This document shows positions 16,375 to 24,183 of a DNA stretch of 64,000 nucleotides, piece after piece. A program made the position numbers and the translations under genes. How positions within the stretch are numbered: position 1 is the first letter of the stretch; each line of letters starts with the position of its first letter. The notes under the pieces are model-generated. The model searched no databases, had not been told where the DNA came from, and saw nothing but the letters and a program-made list of their open reading frames with translations. The stretch comes from Acidimicrobiales bacterium (GTDB lineage Bacteria > Actinomycetota > Acidimicrobiia > Acidimicrobiales > Acidimicrobilacustridaceae), in assembly GCA_025455885.1 (NCBI GenBank), contig JALOLR010000001.1, forward strand, positions 9,441-73,440, in the 5' to 3' direction.

Positions 16375-16872
16375 CTAGGACCCGGTGGCCTCGTCGAGGC
16401 CCTGGGCGAGGGTGTTCCAGGCCAGGGTGGCGCACTTGATCCGGACCGGGAACTTCACGACCCCACGCAGCGCCTCGAGGTCGCCGAGCTTCACGTCGGC
16501 GATCTCGGTGTCGTCGGCGCCCTCGGCGTCCTCCGTGGCGTCGTCGCCCCCTTCGAGCGAGCTCTCGTGGATCGACATCATCGCCTTGAACGCTCTCGAG
16601 AGGTCCTCGATCTCCGCCACGGTCCGGCCCTTGACGGCCTGGGACATCATCGACGCCGACGACTGGCTGATCGAGCAGCCCTGGCCGGCGATGCGGATGT
16701 CGTCGACCCTCCCGTCGTCGCCCACCTCGAGGTAGATCACGATCTCGTCGCCGCACAGCGGGTTGAACCCCTCGACCCGGTGGGCGGGAGGGACCTCGAG
16801 CTCGCCCCGGTTCCGGGGGTTGCGATAGTGGTCGAGGATGATCTCGCGGTACAGGTCTTCGAGGCCGGGCAT
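16375..16872 (-). CDS. sufU: Fe-S assembly sulfurtransferase SufU
   Basis: SufU (165 residues) accepts sulfur from SufS through a zinc-bound cysteine. The ligand region is visible as FNPLCGDE (C40), GQGCSISQSS (C66) and RIKCATLAW near the C-terminus. The N-terminal LEDLYREIILDHYRNPRNRG is canonical. Between the helices there is an acidic, low-complexity insertion (EGGDDATEDAEGADD, roughly residues 108-122), longer than in typical SufU. It follows sufS by 77 bp. ATG 16872 is preceded by CTGGAG. Confidence 0.93.
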   Translation of the reverse strand: MPGLEDLYREIILDHYRNPRNRGELEVPPAHRVEGFNPLCGDEIVIYLEVGDDGRVDDIRIAGQGCSISQSSASMMSQAVKGRTVAEIEDLSRAFKAMMSIHESSLEGGDDATEDAEGADDTEIADVKLGDLEALRGVVKFPVRIKCATLAWNTLAQGLDEATGS

Positions 16873-16949
16873 CGGCGGGGAACTCCAGGCAGAGGGACGG
16901 TGGATCAGGGTAGGCGTCGGCACCGCCGCTCGCGGCGGACCGAGGACGG

Positions 16950-18190
<1,241 letters not shown>

Positions 18191-18200
<10 letters not shown>

Positions 18201-18943
18201 GCGTCGTACCCCTCGACCTCGAGCTTCTCGGCCAGCTCCATGCCACCCGAGGCGACGATACGACCGTCGATGAGCACGTGCACGACGTCGGGCTGCAACT
18301 CGGTGAGCAGCCGTTGGTAGTGGGTGATGGCGAGGATCCCCAGGCCGGGTCGTGCGGCCTGGACCTCGCGGACCCCCTTGGCCACGACCCGCAGCGCGTC
18401 GATGTCGAGGCCCGAGTCCGTCTCGTCGAGGATCGCCACCTCTGGCTCGAGGATGGCCATCTGGAGGATCTCGTTGCGCTTCTTCTCACCCCCGGAGAAG
18501 CCCTCGTTGAGGTACCGGTCGGCGAACGACGGGTCCATGTCGAGGCGTTCCATCCACTCCATGATCGCCAGGCGCAGCTCGAGCATCGACAGGTCGATGC
18601 CCTTGCGGGCGCTGAGGGCCTGGCGCAGGAAGTTGAGCACCGAGACGCCGGCGATCTCCTGTGGGTACTGGAAGGCGAGGAACATGCCGGACTTGGCCCG
18701 CACGTCGGTGGGCCAGTCGGTGACGTCGTCGCCGTTGAACAGGATGTGCCCGGCCGTGACCTGGTACTCGGGGCTGCCGAGGAGCGTGGAGGCGAGGGTG
18801 GACTTTCCCGAGCCGTTCGGGCCCATCAGGGCGTGGACCTCGCCGGCGCCGATGGTGAGGTCGAGGCCCCGGAGGATCTCGCTCGGCTGGTCGGAGGCGG
18901 TGCTGACGTGCAGGTCGTCGATGGCGAAGAGTAGGGCGGCCAT
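18191..18943 (-). CDS. sufC: Fe-S assembly ATPase SufC (copy 2)
   Basis: A 250-residue SufC of normal length with Walker [11 protein letters not shown]-loop FLAFQYPQEIAG, signature [10 protein letters not shown] and Walker B AILDETDSGLD. It is clearly different from the sufC1 copy at 14291 (different N-terminus, no C-terminal tail, closer to canonical SufC in the QYPQE and ETDSGLD motifs), so this is an old paralogue and not a recent duplication. ATG 18943 has TAGACT 6 nt upstream and SUF box 3 further upstream. Confidence 0.95.
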
Positions 18944-18949
18944 GGCGCC

Positions 18950-18955
18950 AGTCTA
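18950..18955 (-). promoter_or_regulatory. -10 box TAGACT for sufC2
   Basis: TAGACT on the minus strand is 6 nt before ATG 18943, with no Shine-Dalgarno. SUF box 3 lies 19 nt further upstream, in the -35 region. Confidence 0.55.
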
Positions 18956-18974
18956 GGCAGCCGGGTGGATTCGC

Positions 18975-18994
18975 ACTATCCGCGTAGGAGAAAT
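18975..18994 (+). promoter_or_regulatory. SUF box 3 (sufC2-sufS-sufU promoter)
   Basis: ACTATCCGCGTAGGAGAAAT differs from SUF box 1 at two central positions. Relative to its minus-strand operon it has the same orientation as box 2 has to sufD, that is, opposite to box 1 and sufB. Confidence 0.72.
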
Positions 18995-19013
18995 GTCCGG
19001 CGGGGTCGGTCGG

Positions 19014-19619
19014 TCACCAGCCCCGGTCGACCCACTCCTGGAGGTGCGGGCGCTCGGTCCCGATCGTGGTGCGGTCGCCGTGGCCGGGGAGGACGATCAG
19101 GTCGGCGGGGAGCGTGAAGAGCCGCCGGTCGATCGATTCGATGATGGTGTCGAAGTCGCTGTGCTCGAAGCTGGTGTTGCCCGGTCCGCCGGGGAACAGG
19201 GTGTCGCCGGTGAAGAGGAGCGGGGTGCCCTCGACCCTGAAGCAGATCGAGCCCGGTGTGTGGCCGGGGGTGAGGATCGTGCGCAGCTTCAGGCGACCCA
19301 CGTCGAACACGGTGTCGTCCTCGAGCAGGTAGTCGTAGCTCGGGAGCATGCCGGCGTCGGCGGCGGTGACCCCCACCTCGTAGCCGGCGTCGCGGATCTC
19401 GGGGATGGCCTGGATGTGGTCCCAGTGGCCGTGGGTCTCGACCACGGTGCGCACCTCGAGGGTCCGACACAGCTCGAGGAGCCGGTCGTGCTCGTTGGCG
19501 GCGTCGATGAGGAGCGCGTCGCCGGTCTCGGTGCAGCGCAGCACGTAGACGTTGTTGTCGACGGGGCCCACGACCACGTTGTGGAGCTCCCACCCGGTGT
19601 CGCTCGACAGCAGTGTCAT
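19014..19619 (-). CDS. MBL-fold hydrolase (glyoxalase II-like)
   Basis: A 201-residue metallo-beta-lactamase fold protein. ETHGHWDHIQAI supplies the HxHxDH motif, followed by LTPGHTPGS and LLFTGDTLFPGG with the further His and Asp ligands and a C-terminal VLPGHGD. It resembles hydroxyacylglutathione hydrolase-like enzymes that split thioesters such as bacillithiol or mycothiol adducts; the substrate is not known. ATG 19619. It ends close to SUF box 3, on the same strand as, but separate from, the sufC2 operon. Confidence 0.86.
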   Translation of the reverse strand: MTLLSSDTGWELHNVVVGPVDNNVYVLRCTETGDALLIDAANEHDRLLELCRTLEVRTVVETHGHWDHIQAIPEIRDAGYEVGVTAADAGMLPSYDYLLEDDTVFDVGRLKLRTILTPGHTPGSICFRVEGTPLLFTGDTLFPGGPGNTSFEHSDFDTIIESIDRRLFTLPADLIVLPGHGDRTTIGTERPHLQEWVDRGW

Positions 19620-19682
19620 GCCACGAGTCTCCCACCTCCGCGGTGCGCCGCCACCCCCGGCCGCACGCCCGCCCCCTCACCC

Positions 19683-19734
19683 CGAACTGTCGAGTCCTCA
19701 GCTCGCTCAGGCGATCCCTGGACGCAACAGTTCG
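19683..19734. repeat. Dispersed hairpin repeat, copy 2
   Basis: Arms CGAACTGT and ACAGTTCG enclose 36 bases that include GAGTCCTCAGCTCG, shared with the copy at 38414-38463. It lies between the 3' end of the PIN toxin gene and the 5' end of the MBL gene. The inner stem is weaker than in copy 3. Confidence 0.6.
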
Positions 19735-19767
19735 CAGAGGTGGGCGCGAGCCGGGGTTGGCGGGGGC

Positions 19768-20181
19768 TCACTCGGTGGGGGTGGGGACCGGCTCGAGGTC
19801 GAGGGCGACGGCGGTGAGGACCTGGCGGGGGTCGAGCGTGAGGTAGCGGACGGGTCGGGGCAGTCGGGCGGCGGCGGCGAGGTGGACGGCGTCGACGACC
19901 CGCAGCCCGAAGTCGGCACCGATCTCGGCGGCCCGGGTCAGGCAGCGCTCGTCCACGGGCACCACGTGGAAGGCGTCCCAGTCGGCGTGGAAGGACCGCA
20001 GCAGCTCGTCGGCCTGGGCGGGTCCGCCGGCCAGGCGGTGCAGCAGGACCGTCACCTCGCAGCGCAACAGGTCGGACGCCACCCAGACGGGATCGGCCTC
20101 CATCGCCGCCAGCACCTCCTCGGTCCGAGGCTCGTCGAGGTAGCGCAGCACCAGCGCGCTGGTGTCGACGGCGAGGGTCAT
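19768..20181 (-). CDS. vapC: VapC-like PIN-domain toxin
   Basis: A 137-residue PIN domain RNase. Acidic metal ligands are visible as D6 in AVDTSAL, E42 in LLRCEVTVLL, D97 in GLRVVDAVHLAAA and D117 in YLTLDPRQ. It overlaps the upstream antitoxin gene by 4 bp (ATGA), the usual antitoxin-toxin coupling. VapC toxins typically cleave tRNA or rRNA; the target here is not predictable. A dispersed hairpin repeat follows its 3' end. Confidence 0.9.
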   Translation of the reverse strand: MTLAVDTSALVLRYLDEPRTEEVLAAMEADPVWVASDLLRCEVTVLLHRLAGGPAQADELLRSFHADWDAFHVVPVDERCLTRAAEIGADFGLRVVDAVHLAAAARLPRPVRYLTLDPRQVLTAVALDLEPVPTPTE

Positions 20182-20450
20182 CCCCGCACCTTGCGCAGCT
20201 CGCGTTCGGGTCGGGCGTCGACGGGGATCCGGGCCCGGGCCACGGGCCGGTCGTCGGGTCGGACCCGCGGCGGGATCACGGCGCCGACGGCGACGAGCTG
20301 GTCGAGGCCGGGGGAGGGGTCGGGCGTGTCGACGGGGCCCAGCCGGGCGACGGGCCGGCCGGAGACGGTGACGACGACCGACTCACCGGCGCCGGCGCGT
20401 CGTACCACGGCGGCCAGGTCGGCCCGCAGCTCCCGGATGCCGATCTCCAT
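20178..20450 (-). CDS. PHD/YefM-type antitoxin
   Basis: A 90-residue protein with the PHD/YefM antitoxin N-terminus: MEIGIRELRADLAAVVRRAGAGESVVVT followed by VSGRPVARLGP. This domain binds DNA; the basic/acidic tail (residues about 60-90) should bind the PIN toxin. ATG 20450 is chosen because it begins exactly at the conserved domain; the open frame to 20549 would run through the operator. A near-perfect 24-bp palindrome lies upstream. Confidence 0.88.
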   Translation of the reverse strand: MEIGIRELRADLAAVVRRAGAGESVVVTVSGRPVARLGPVDTPDPSPGLDQLVAVGAVIPPRVRPDDRPVARARIPVDARPERELRKVRG

Positions 20451-20470
20451 GTCCCCGAATCTAGCTCCTG

Positions 20471-20494
20471 GTTGTGTACGCATGTGTACACAAC
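20471..20494. promoter_or_regulatory. 24-bp palindromic operator of the toxin-antitoxin pair
   Basis: The arms GTTGTGTAC and GTGTACACAAC form a palindrome with one mismatched pair, 21 bp upstream of the antitoxin start. It also sits 30 bp before the -10 box of the divergent acyl-CoA dehydrogenase, so antitoxin binding might affect both. Confidence 0.75.
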
Positions 20495-20523
20495 TTGGGT
20501 TGCAGGGGCCTGCGAGCGCCGCG

Positions 20524-20529
20524 TACGGT
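20524..20529 (+). promoter_or_regulatory. -10 box TACGGT for acyl-CoA dehydrogenase
   Basis: TACGGT lies 7 nt before ATG 20537 with no ribosome site, the leaderless arrangement. Confidence 0.5.
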
Positions 20530-20536
20530 CCCGGCC

Positions 20537-21652
20537 ATGAACTTCGCATTCTCAGAAGAGCAGGAAGAGCTGCGCTCCATCGTCCGTCAGTTCCTCGAGG
20601 CCAAGTCCTCCGAGGCGGCGGTGCGGGAGCAGATGGAGACCGAGCGGGGCTACGACCCCGAGGTCTGGAGCCAGATGGCCGAGCAGCTCGGCCTCCAGAG
20701 CCTGATCGTCCCCGAGGAGTTCGGCGGGCAGGGCTTCGGGTTCGTCGAGCTCACGGTGGTGCTCGAGGAGATGGGCCGGGCCCTGCTGTGCGCCCCGTTC
20801 TTCTCCACCGTCGTGCTCGCCACGAACACCCTCGTCAACGCCGGGGACGACGACGCCAAGGCGGCGCTGCTGCCCGGCATCGCCTCGGGCGAGACCATCG
20901 CCACGCTGGCCTTCACCGAGGCCAACGGCCGGTGGGACGAGTCCGGCATCGAGGCCACCGCCACCCAGGACGGCGGCACCTGGAAGATCACCGGCACCAA
21001 GATGTACGTCCTCGACGGCCACGTCGCCGACGTCGTCCTCGTCGCCGCTCGCACCCCTGCCGGGGTGAGCCTGTTCCACGTCCCCGGCGACGCCGCCGGT
21101 CTCACCCGCACGGCGCTGTCCACCATGGACCAGACCCGCAAGCAGGCCAAGCTCGAGTTCGACGGCGTCGAGGCCACCCTCATCGGCACCGACGGCGCCG
21201 GGTGGGACACGCTGTCCACCGTGCTCGACCTCGCCGCCGTCGGCCTCGCCGCCGAGCAGGTCGGGGGCGCCCAGATGTGCCTCGACATGGCCGTCGAGTA
21301 CGCCAAGGTGCGCGTGCAGTTCGGCCGGCCGATCGGCTCGTTCCAGGCCATCAAGCACAAGTGCGCCGACATGCTCCTCGAGGTCGAGTCGGCCAAGTCC
21401 GCCGCCTACTACGCCGGGTGGTGTGCGTCGGAGATGAACGACGAGCTCCCGTCGGTGGCCTCGCTGGCCAAGGCCTACTGCTCGGACGCCTACTTCCACG
21501 CCGCCGCCGAGAACATCCAGATCCACGGCGGCATCGGCTTCACCTGGGAGCATCCCGCCCACCTGTACTTCAAGCGGGCCAAGTCCTCCGAGCTGCTCTT
21601 CGGCGATCCCACGTACCACCGGGAGCTGCTGGCCCAGCGCATCGGGATCTGA
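20537..21652 (+). CDS. Acyl-CoA dehydrogenase family protein lacking the C-terminal Glu motif
   Basis: A 371-residue member of the acyl-CoA dehydrogenase family. The N-terminal FAFSEEQEELRSIVRQFLE, LAFTEANGRWDESG, and the C-terminal IQIHGGIGFTWEHPAHLYFKRA are typical. The position where classical enzymes have YEG(T) with the catalytic Glu reads ELLFGDPTYHRELL, so that glutamate is absent. Family members of this type often act as one half of a heteromeric enzyme (as in mycobacterial sterol side-chain ACADs) or use another base. No partner gene is adjacent. ATG 20537 begins at the conserved N-terminus. Confidence 0.88.
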   Translation: MNFAFSEEQEELRSIVRQFLEAKSSEAAVREQMETERGYDPEVWSQMAEQLGLQSLIVPEEFGGQGFGFVELTVVLEEMGRALLCAPFFSTVVLATNTLVNAGDDDAKAALLPGIASGETIATLAFTEANGRWDESGIEATATQDGGTWKITGTKMYVLDGHVADVVLVAARTPAGVSLFHVPGDAAGLTRTALSTMDQTRKQAKLEFDGVEATLIGTDGAGWDTLSTVLDLAAVGLAAEQVGGAQMCLDMAVEYAKVRVQFGRPIGSFQAIKHKCADMLLEVESAKSAAYYAGWCASEMNDELPSVASLAKAYCSDAYFHAAAENIQIHGGIGFTWEHPAHLYFKRAKSSELLFGDPTYHRELLAQRIGI

Positions 21653-21730
21653 GCACCGGGCGTCGCCGGCGCCGTCGCCACCGGATCGGGGGCCGCACCG
21701 CACCGGTGCGGCCCGCCGCCGTTTTCTCCC

Positions 21731-21736
21731 TAGTCT
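21731..21736 (+). promoter_or_regulatory. -10 box TAGTCT
   Basis: TAGTCT lies 7 nt before GTG 21744, no Shine-Dalgarno. Confidence 0.5.
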
Positions 21737-21743
21737 GCGCACC

Positions 21744-22190
21744 GTGGTGATCCTCTTCGTCGTGCTCACGGTGCTGGCCGTCGCGGTGATCGGTCTCGTC
21801 GCCCTCGGCCGGCTCACCTACCAGCTCGAGGACGCCGCGCCGACCTCGGTGTACGACGTGGCCGAGGCGGTCGAGTTCGTGGCCGACCGGCTCCCCGACG
21901 AGGTCACCGCCGAGCTCAGCTACGACGACGTGCGCTCGATGCTCCTCTGGCACGTCGACTACCTCGAGGACCGGGGGGTGGCCCGCGAGTCCGGCGACGA
22001 CGTGACCAGCGGGCCGCTCGTGGCCGCCGAGGACGAGGCCCTGGCCTACGTGCTCGGCAAGGCGACGGAGGCCGGCCTCGAGGTCGACGACACCTGGGTC
22101 GTGGCGGTGCTCGACGCCTCCAGCGCCTACCTCGAGGCCATCGGCGCCATCGGCGGCCAGGTCCCGGAACCGCCCGATCCCACGACCTGA
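21744..22190 (+). CDS. Membrane-anchored small protein of unknown function
   Basis: A 148-residue protein not assigned to a known family. Residues about 2-22 (VILFVVLTVLAVAVIGLVALG) are a single membrane anchor. The remainder is soluble, acidic and helical, with the stretch DVRSMLLWHVDYLEDRGVA and a second helical part ending in SSAYLEAIGAIGGQ. Topology prediction places the soluble part in the cytoplasm or outside with equal plausibility. It is transcribed alone from a leaderless-type promoter. Confidence 0.7.
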   Translation: MVILFVVLTVLAVAVIGLVALGRLTYQLEDAAPTSVYDVAEAVEFVADRLPDEVTAELSYDDVRSMLLWHVDYLEDRGVARESGDDVTSGPLVAAEDEALAYVLGKATEAGLEVDDTWVVAVLDASSAYLEAIGAIGGQVPEPPDPTT

Positions 22191-22248
22191 ACTGTTCACA
22201 CAACTGCCGTGCACCGACCGCTCCTCGCTGGCACACTGAGCGGACCGA

Positions 22249-22264
22249 GGAAAGGAGGTGGTCC
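22249..22264 (+). promoter_or_regulatory. Extended Shine-Dalgarno
   Basis: GGAAAGGAGGTGGTCC matches 14 of 16 bases of the complement of the 16S rRNA 3' tail (AGAAAGGAGGTGATCC). It is 5 nt upstream of ATG 22270. In a window where most genes have weak or no ribosome sites this is exceptional. Confidence 0.65.
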
Positions 22265-22269
22265 ACACG

Positions 22270-22314
22270 ATGAACGACGGTAGATGTGGGACTTCGGAGG
22301 TGGCTGGCCGCTAG
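22270..22314 (+). CDS. 14-residue ORF behind an extended Shine-Dalgarno
   Basis: The ORF encodes MNDGRCGTSEVAGR and ends at TAG 22312-22314. The ribosome site, start and stop are well formed, and it is followed by an 8-bp hairpin and then a 13-bp GC hairpin. I do not recognise a characterised peptide. Options are a conserved actinobacterial micropeptide, a leader peptide controlling the 73-residue gene downstream, or a ribosome-binding decoy RNA. Confidence 0.45.
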   Translation: MNDGRCGTSEVAGR

Positions 22315-22330
22315 CGCGGCGAGCTGGGCC

Positions 22331-22351
22331 GGCTGGTGAAAACCACCAGCC
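22331..22351 (+). other. RNA hairpin after the small ORF
   Basis: GGCTGGTG and CACCAGCC pair perfectly (8 bp) around an AAAAC loop, 16 nt after the small ORF stop. Between here and 22421 I see further GC-rich sequence but no clear feature. Confidence 0.5.
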
Positions 22352-22421
22352 ACCGCTGGTCACGGCGGCCGGGAGCTCGTCCCGCCCGGTGCACAACGTC
22401 CGACCGGTCAGAATCAGCTGC

Positions 22422-22452
22422 AACGGGGGAGGGCCACGTGCCCTCCCCCGTT
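22422..22452 (+). terminator. 13-bp GC hairpin
   Basis: AACGGGGGAGGGC and GCCCTCCCCCGTT form a perfect 13-bp stem with a CACGT loop. Only the two stem-ending T bases follow, so it could be a terminator/attenuator of the small ORF transcript or a structural element. It ends 42 bp before the next gene. Confidence 0.6.
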
Positions 22453-22494
22453 CGCGTGCGCCCTACGATGCGGGTCGCGAGAGGAGCAGCCGAC

Positions 22495-22716
22495 ATGGAA
22501 CGTCCCGGCAAGTTCGCCGAACACCGTTGGGTGGGTGACAAGCGCACCCAGGTCGTCTACGACGTCGACAACCTCACCGAGACCGAGATCATCGACGAGC
22601 TGATGGAGGCGGAGACCTTCATCGGGTTCGGGCCCGACACCCTCCCCGAGGCTCGCAACCGTGGCTACAAGCCCTACAAGGGCGACGGCAGCGGCACCGG
22701 CGCGTCCGACGAGTGA
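22495..22716 (+). CDS. Conserved small protein of unknown function
   Basis: A 73-residue soluble protein with no recognised domain. The sequence is well structured: a KFAEHRWVGDKRTQVVYDVDN segment, an acidic helix TETEIIDELMEAETFIGFGPD, and a basic segment ARNRGYKPYKG. ATG 22495 is preceded by AGAGGAG. It lies just downstream of the small ORF/hairpin region, which may control it. Confidence 0.65.
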   Translation: MERPGKFAEHRWVGDKRTQVVYDVDNLTETEIIDELMEAETFIGFGPDTLPEARNRGYKPYKGDGSGTGASDE

Positions 22717-22743
22717 CGACCGACCGACGGGAGTAGGGCCCAC

Positions 22744-23517
22744 GTGGAGGAGCTGTTCACGTCCGGTGGCCTGGCGATCAGCGGCCACCTGGCCCGCCCC
22801 CGGATCGCCCCCGGCACCTCGGTGCCCGGCCTGATCATCGCCCACGGCTTCCCCCACGCCAACCAGGGCGGTCGCCTGTCGGCCCGGTCGTTCCCGGAGC
22901 TCGCCGAGCGGATCGCCACCGAGATGGGCTGGATGGTGGTGGTGTTCACCTTCCGCGGGTGCGGGGACTCCGAGGGCGACTTCTCGCTGCAGGGATGGCT
23001 CGACGACCTCCTCGCCGGGGCCCGCTTCCTGCGGGAGGTCGACGGGGTGCGCGGCGTGTGGGCGGCCGGCTTCGGGACCGGCGGGGCGCTGGCGTTGTGC
23101 GCCGCCGCCCGGGACCCCGAGATCCGGGGGGTGGCGGCCATGGGCGCCCCTGCCGACTTCGACGACTGGGCCAGCCACCCGCGTCGGTTGCTCCAGCACG
23201 CCCGCGACACCGGGCTGATCCGATCGGCGTCGTTCCCTCCGGCCTTCGACGTGTGGGCGCGTGAGGTGCGCTCCGTGCGGGCCATCGCGGCGATGCCCGA
23301 CGTCGCGCCCCGGTCGGTGCTGCTCCTGCACGGCTCCGACGACGACCTCGTGCCGGTGTTCGACGCCCGTGTGCTCGCCGACGCGCACGGCGAGGCCGAC
23401 CTGCGCATCATCGACGGTGGCGGCCACCAGCTGCGCCACGACCCGCGGGCGGTGGCGGTGTTGCTCGGGTGGCTCAACCGGCAGCGGGCGATCACCGTCG
23501 AGGAACGCACCGCCTGA
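22744..23517 (+). CDS. Alpha/beta-hydrolase-fold protein lacking the nucleophile Ser
   Basis: A 257-residue protein with the fold landmarks of serine hydrolases: LIIAHGFPHANQGG (oxyanion loop), VVVFTFRGCGDSEG, and the C-terminal LLLHGSDDDLVPV (Asp) and GGGHQLRHDP (His). The nucleophile elbow, normally G-x-S-x-G, reads G109-F-G111-T-G113, so the serine is replaced by glycine. Unless T112 substitutes, catalysis by the standard mechanism is not expected. It follows the small gene by 27 bp and is probably co-transcribed. Start GTG 22744. Confidence 0.8.
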   Translation: MEELFTSGGLAISGHLARPRIAPGTSVPGLIIAHGFPHANQGGRLSARSFPELAERIATEMGWMVVVFTFRGCGDSEGDFSLQGWLDDLLAGARFLREVDGVRGVWAAGFGTGGALALCAAARDPEIRGVAAMGAPADFDDWASHPRRLLQHARDTGLIRSASFPPAFDVWAREVRSVRAIAAMPDVAPRSVLLLHGSDDDLVPVFDARVLADAHGEADLRIIDGGGHQLRHDPRAVAVLLGWLNRQRAITVEERTA

Positions 23518-23541
23518 GGCGCGCCGCTGACGGCGCGAGCG

Positions 23542-24120
23542 TCAGTCGGCCTTGCCGCGCCCCCCGGCCTTCTGGGCCTTCTTGAACGCCCGCACCTCGG
23601 CGAGGGCCTCGGGCGAGGAGATGTCGGCCACCGAACGCGGCACGTCGTCGCTGAACGGCGCGGCAGCCTCCTCCCACCCGGAGGGTGCACGGCCGAACCG
23701 CTTGGCCAGGATGGCCAGGAAGATCCGGGCCTTCTCGTCGCCGTAGCCGGGGAGCTCCCGCAGGCGCCGGTAGATCTCGTCGCCCGAACGGACGCCCTTC
23801 CACACCCGGGCGGCGTCGCCGTCGTAGTGGTCGACGAGGAACCGGCACAGCTCGTGGGTGCGGCGGGCCATGGCCGCCGGGTAGCGGTGCAGCGCCGGCT
23901 TCTCGACGAAGACCGCCACCAGGTCCTCGGGGTCCATCGTCGCGATGGCCGACGCGTCGAGGGCACCCAGGCGGTCACGCAACGTGAGGGGGCCCTTGAA
24001 CGCCCATTCCATGGGAACCTGCTGGTCGAGCAGCATCCCGATCAGCAGGGCGAGGGGATCGGTGACGAGGAGCCGGTCGGCCTCGGGGATGCCGGTGACG
24101 GGGATCGACGCGGTGGCCAT
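23542..24120 (-). CDS. HhH-GPD family protein (TIGR03252-like)
   Basis: A 192-residue protein of the uncharacterised actinobacterial HhH-GPD family. The N-terminal LLIGMLLDQQVPMEWAFKGP matches the first helices of the DNA glycosylase fold, and LRELPGYGDEKARIFLAILAKRFG is the helix-hairpin-helix. The tail is lysine/glycine rich (KKAQKAGGRGKAD). A role in base excision is possible but the catalytic residues of typical glycosylases are not evident. ATG 24120 has TAGCGT 7 nt upstream. Confidence 0.83.
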   Translation of the reverse strand: MATASIPVTGIPEADRLLVTDPLALLIGMLLDQQVPMEWAFKGPLTLRDRLGALDASAIATMDPEDLVAVFVEKPALHRYPAAMARRTHELCRFLVDHYDGDAARVWKGVRSGDEIYRRLRELPGYGDEKARIFLAILAKRFGRAPSGWEEAAAPFSDDVPRSVADISSPEALAEVRAFKKAQKAGGRGKAD

Positions 24121-24127
24121 GGCGGTC

Positions 24128-24133
24128 ACGCTA
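24128..24133 (-). promoter_or_regulatory. -10 box TAGCGT
   Basis: TAGCGT on the minus strand is 7 nt before ATG 24120, no ribosome site. Confidence 0.45.
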
Positions 24134-24183
24134 TTCGACGGGTGCGGGCCCGCCACCTCCCGCGACGGTCGACCCGGCGCGGG

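Noticed and set aside
22284-22538. 84-residue plus-strand frame over the small ORF region
   Set aside because: Runs through both hairpins and out of frame into the 73-residue gene; no ribosome site or domain.
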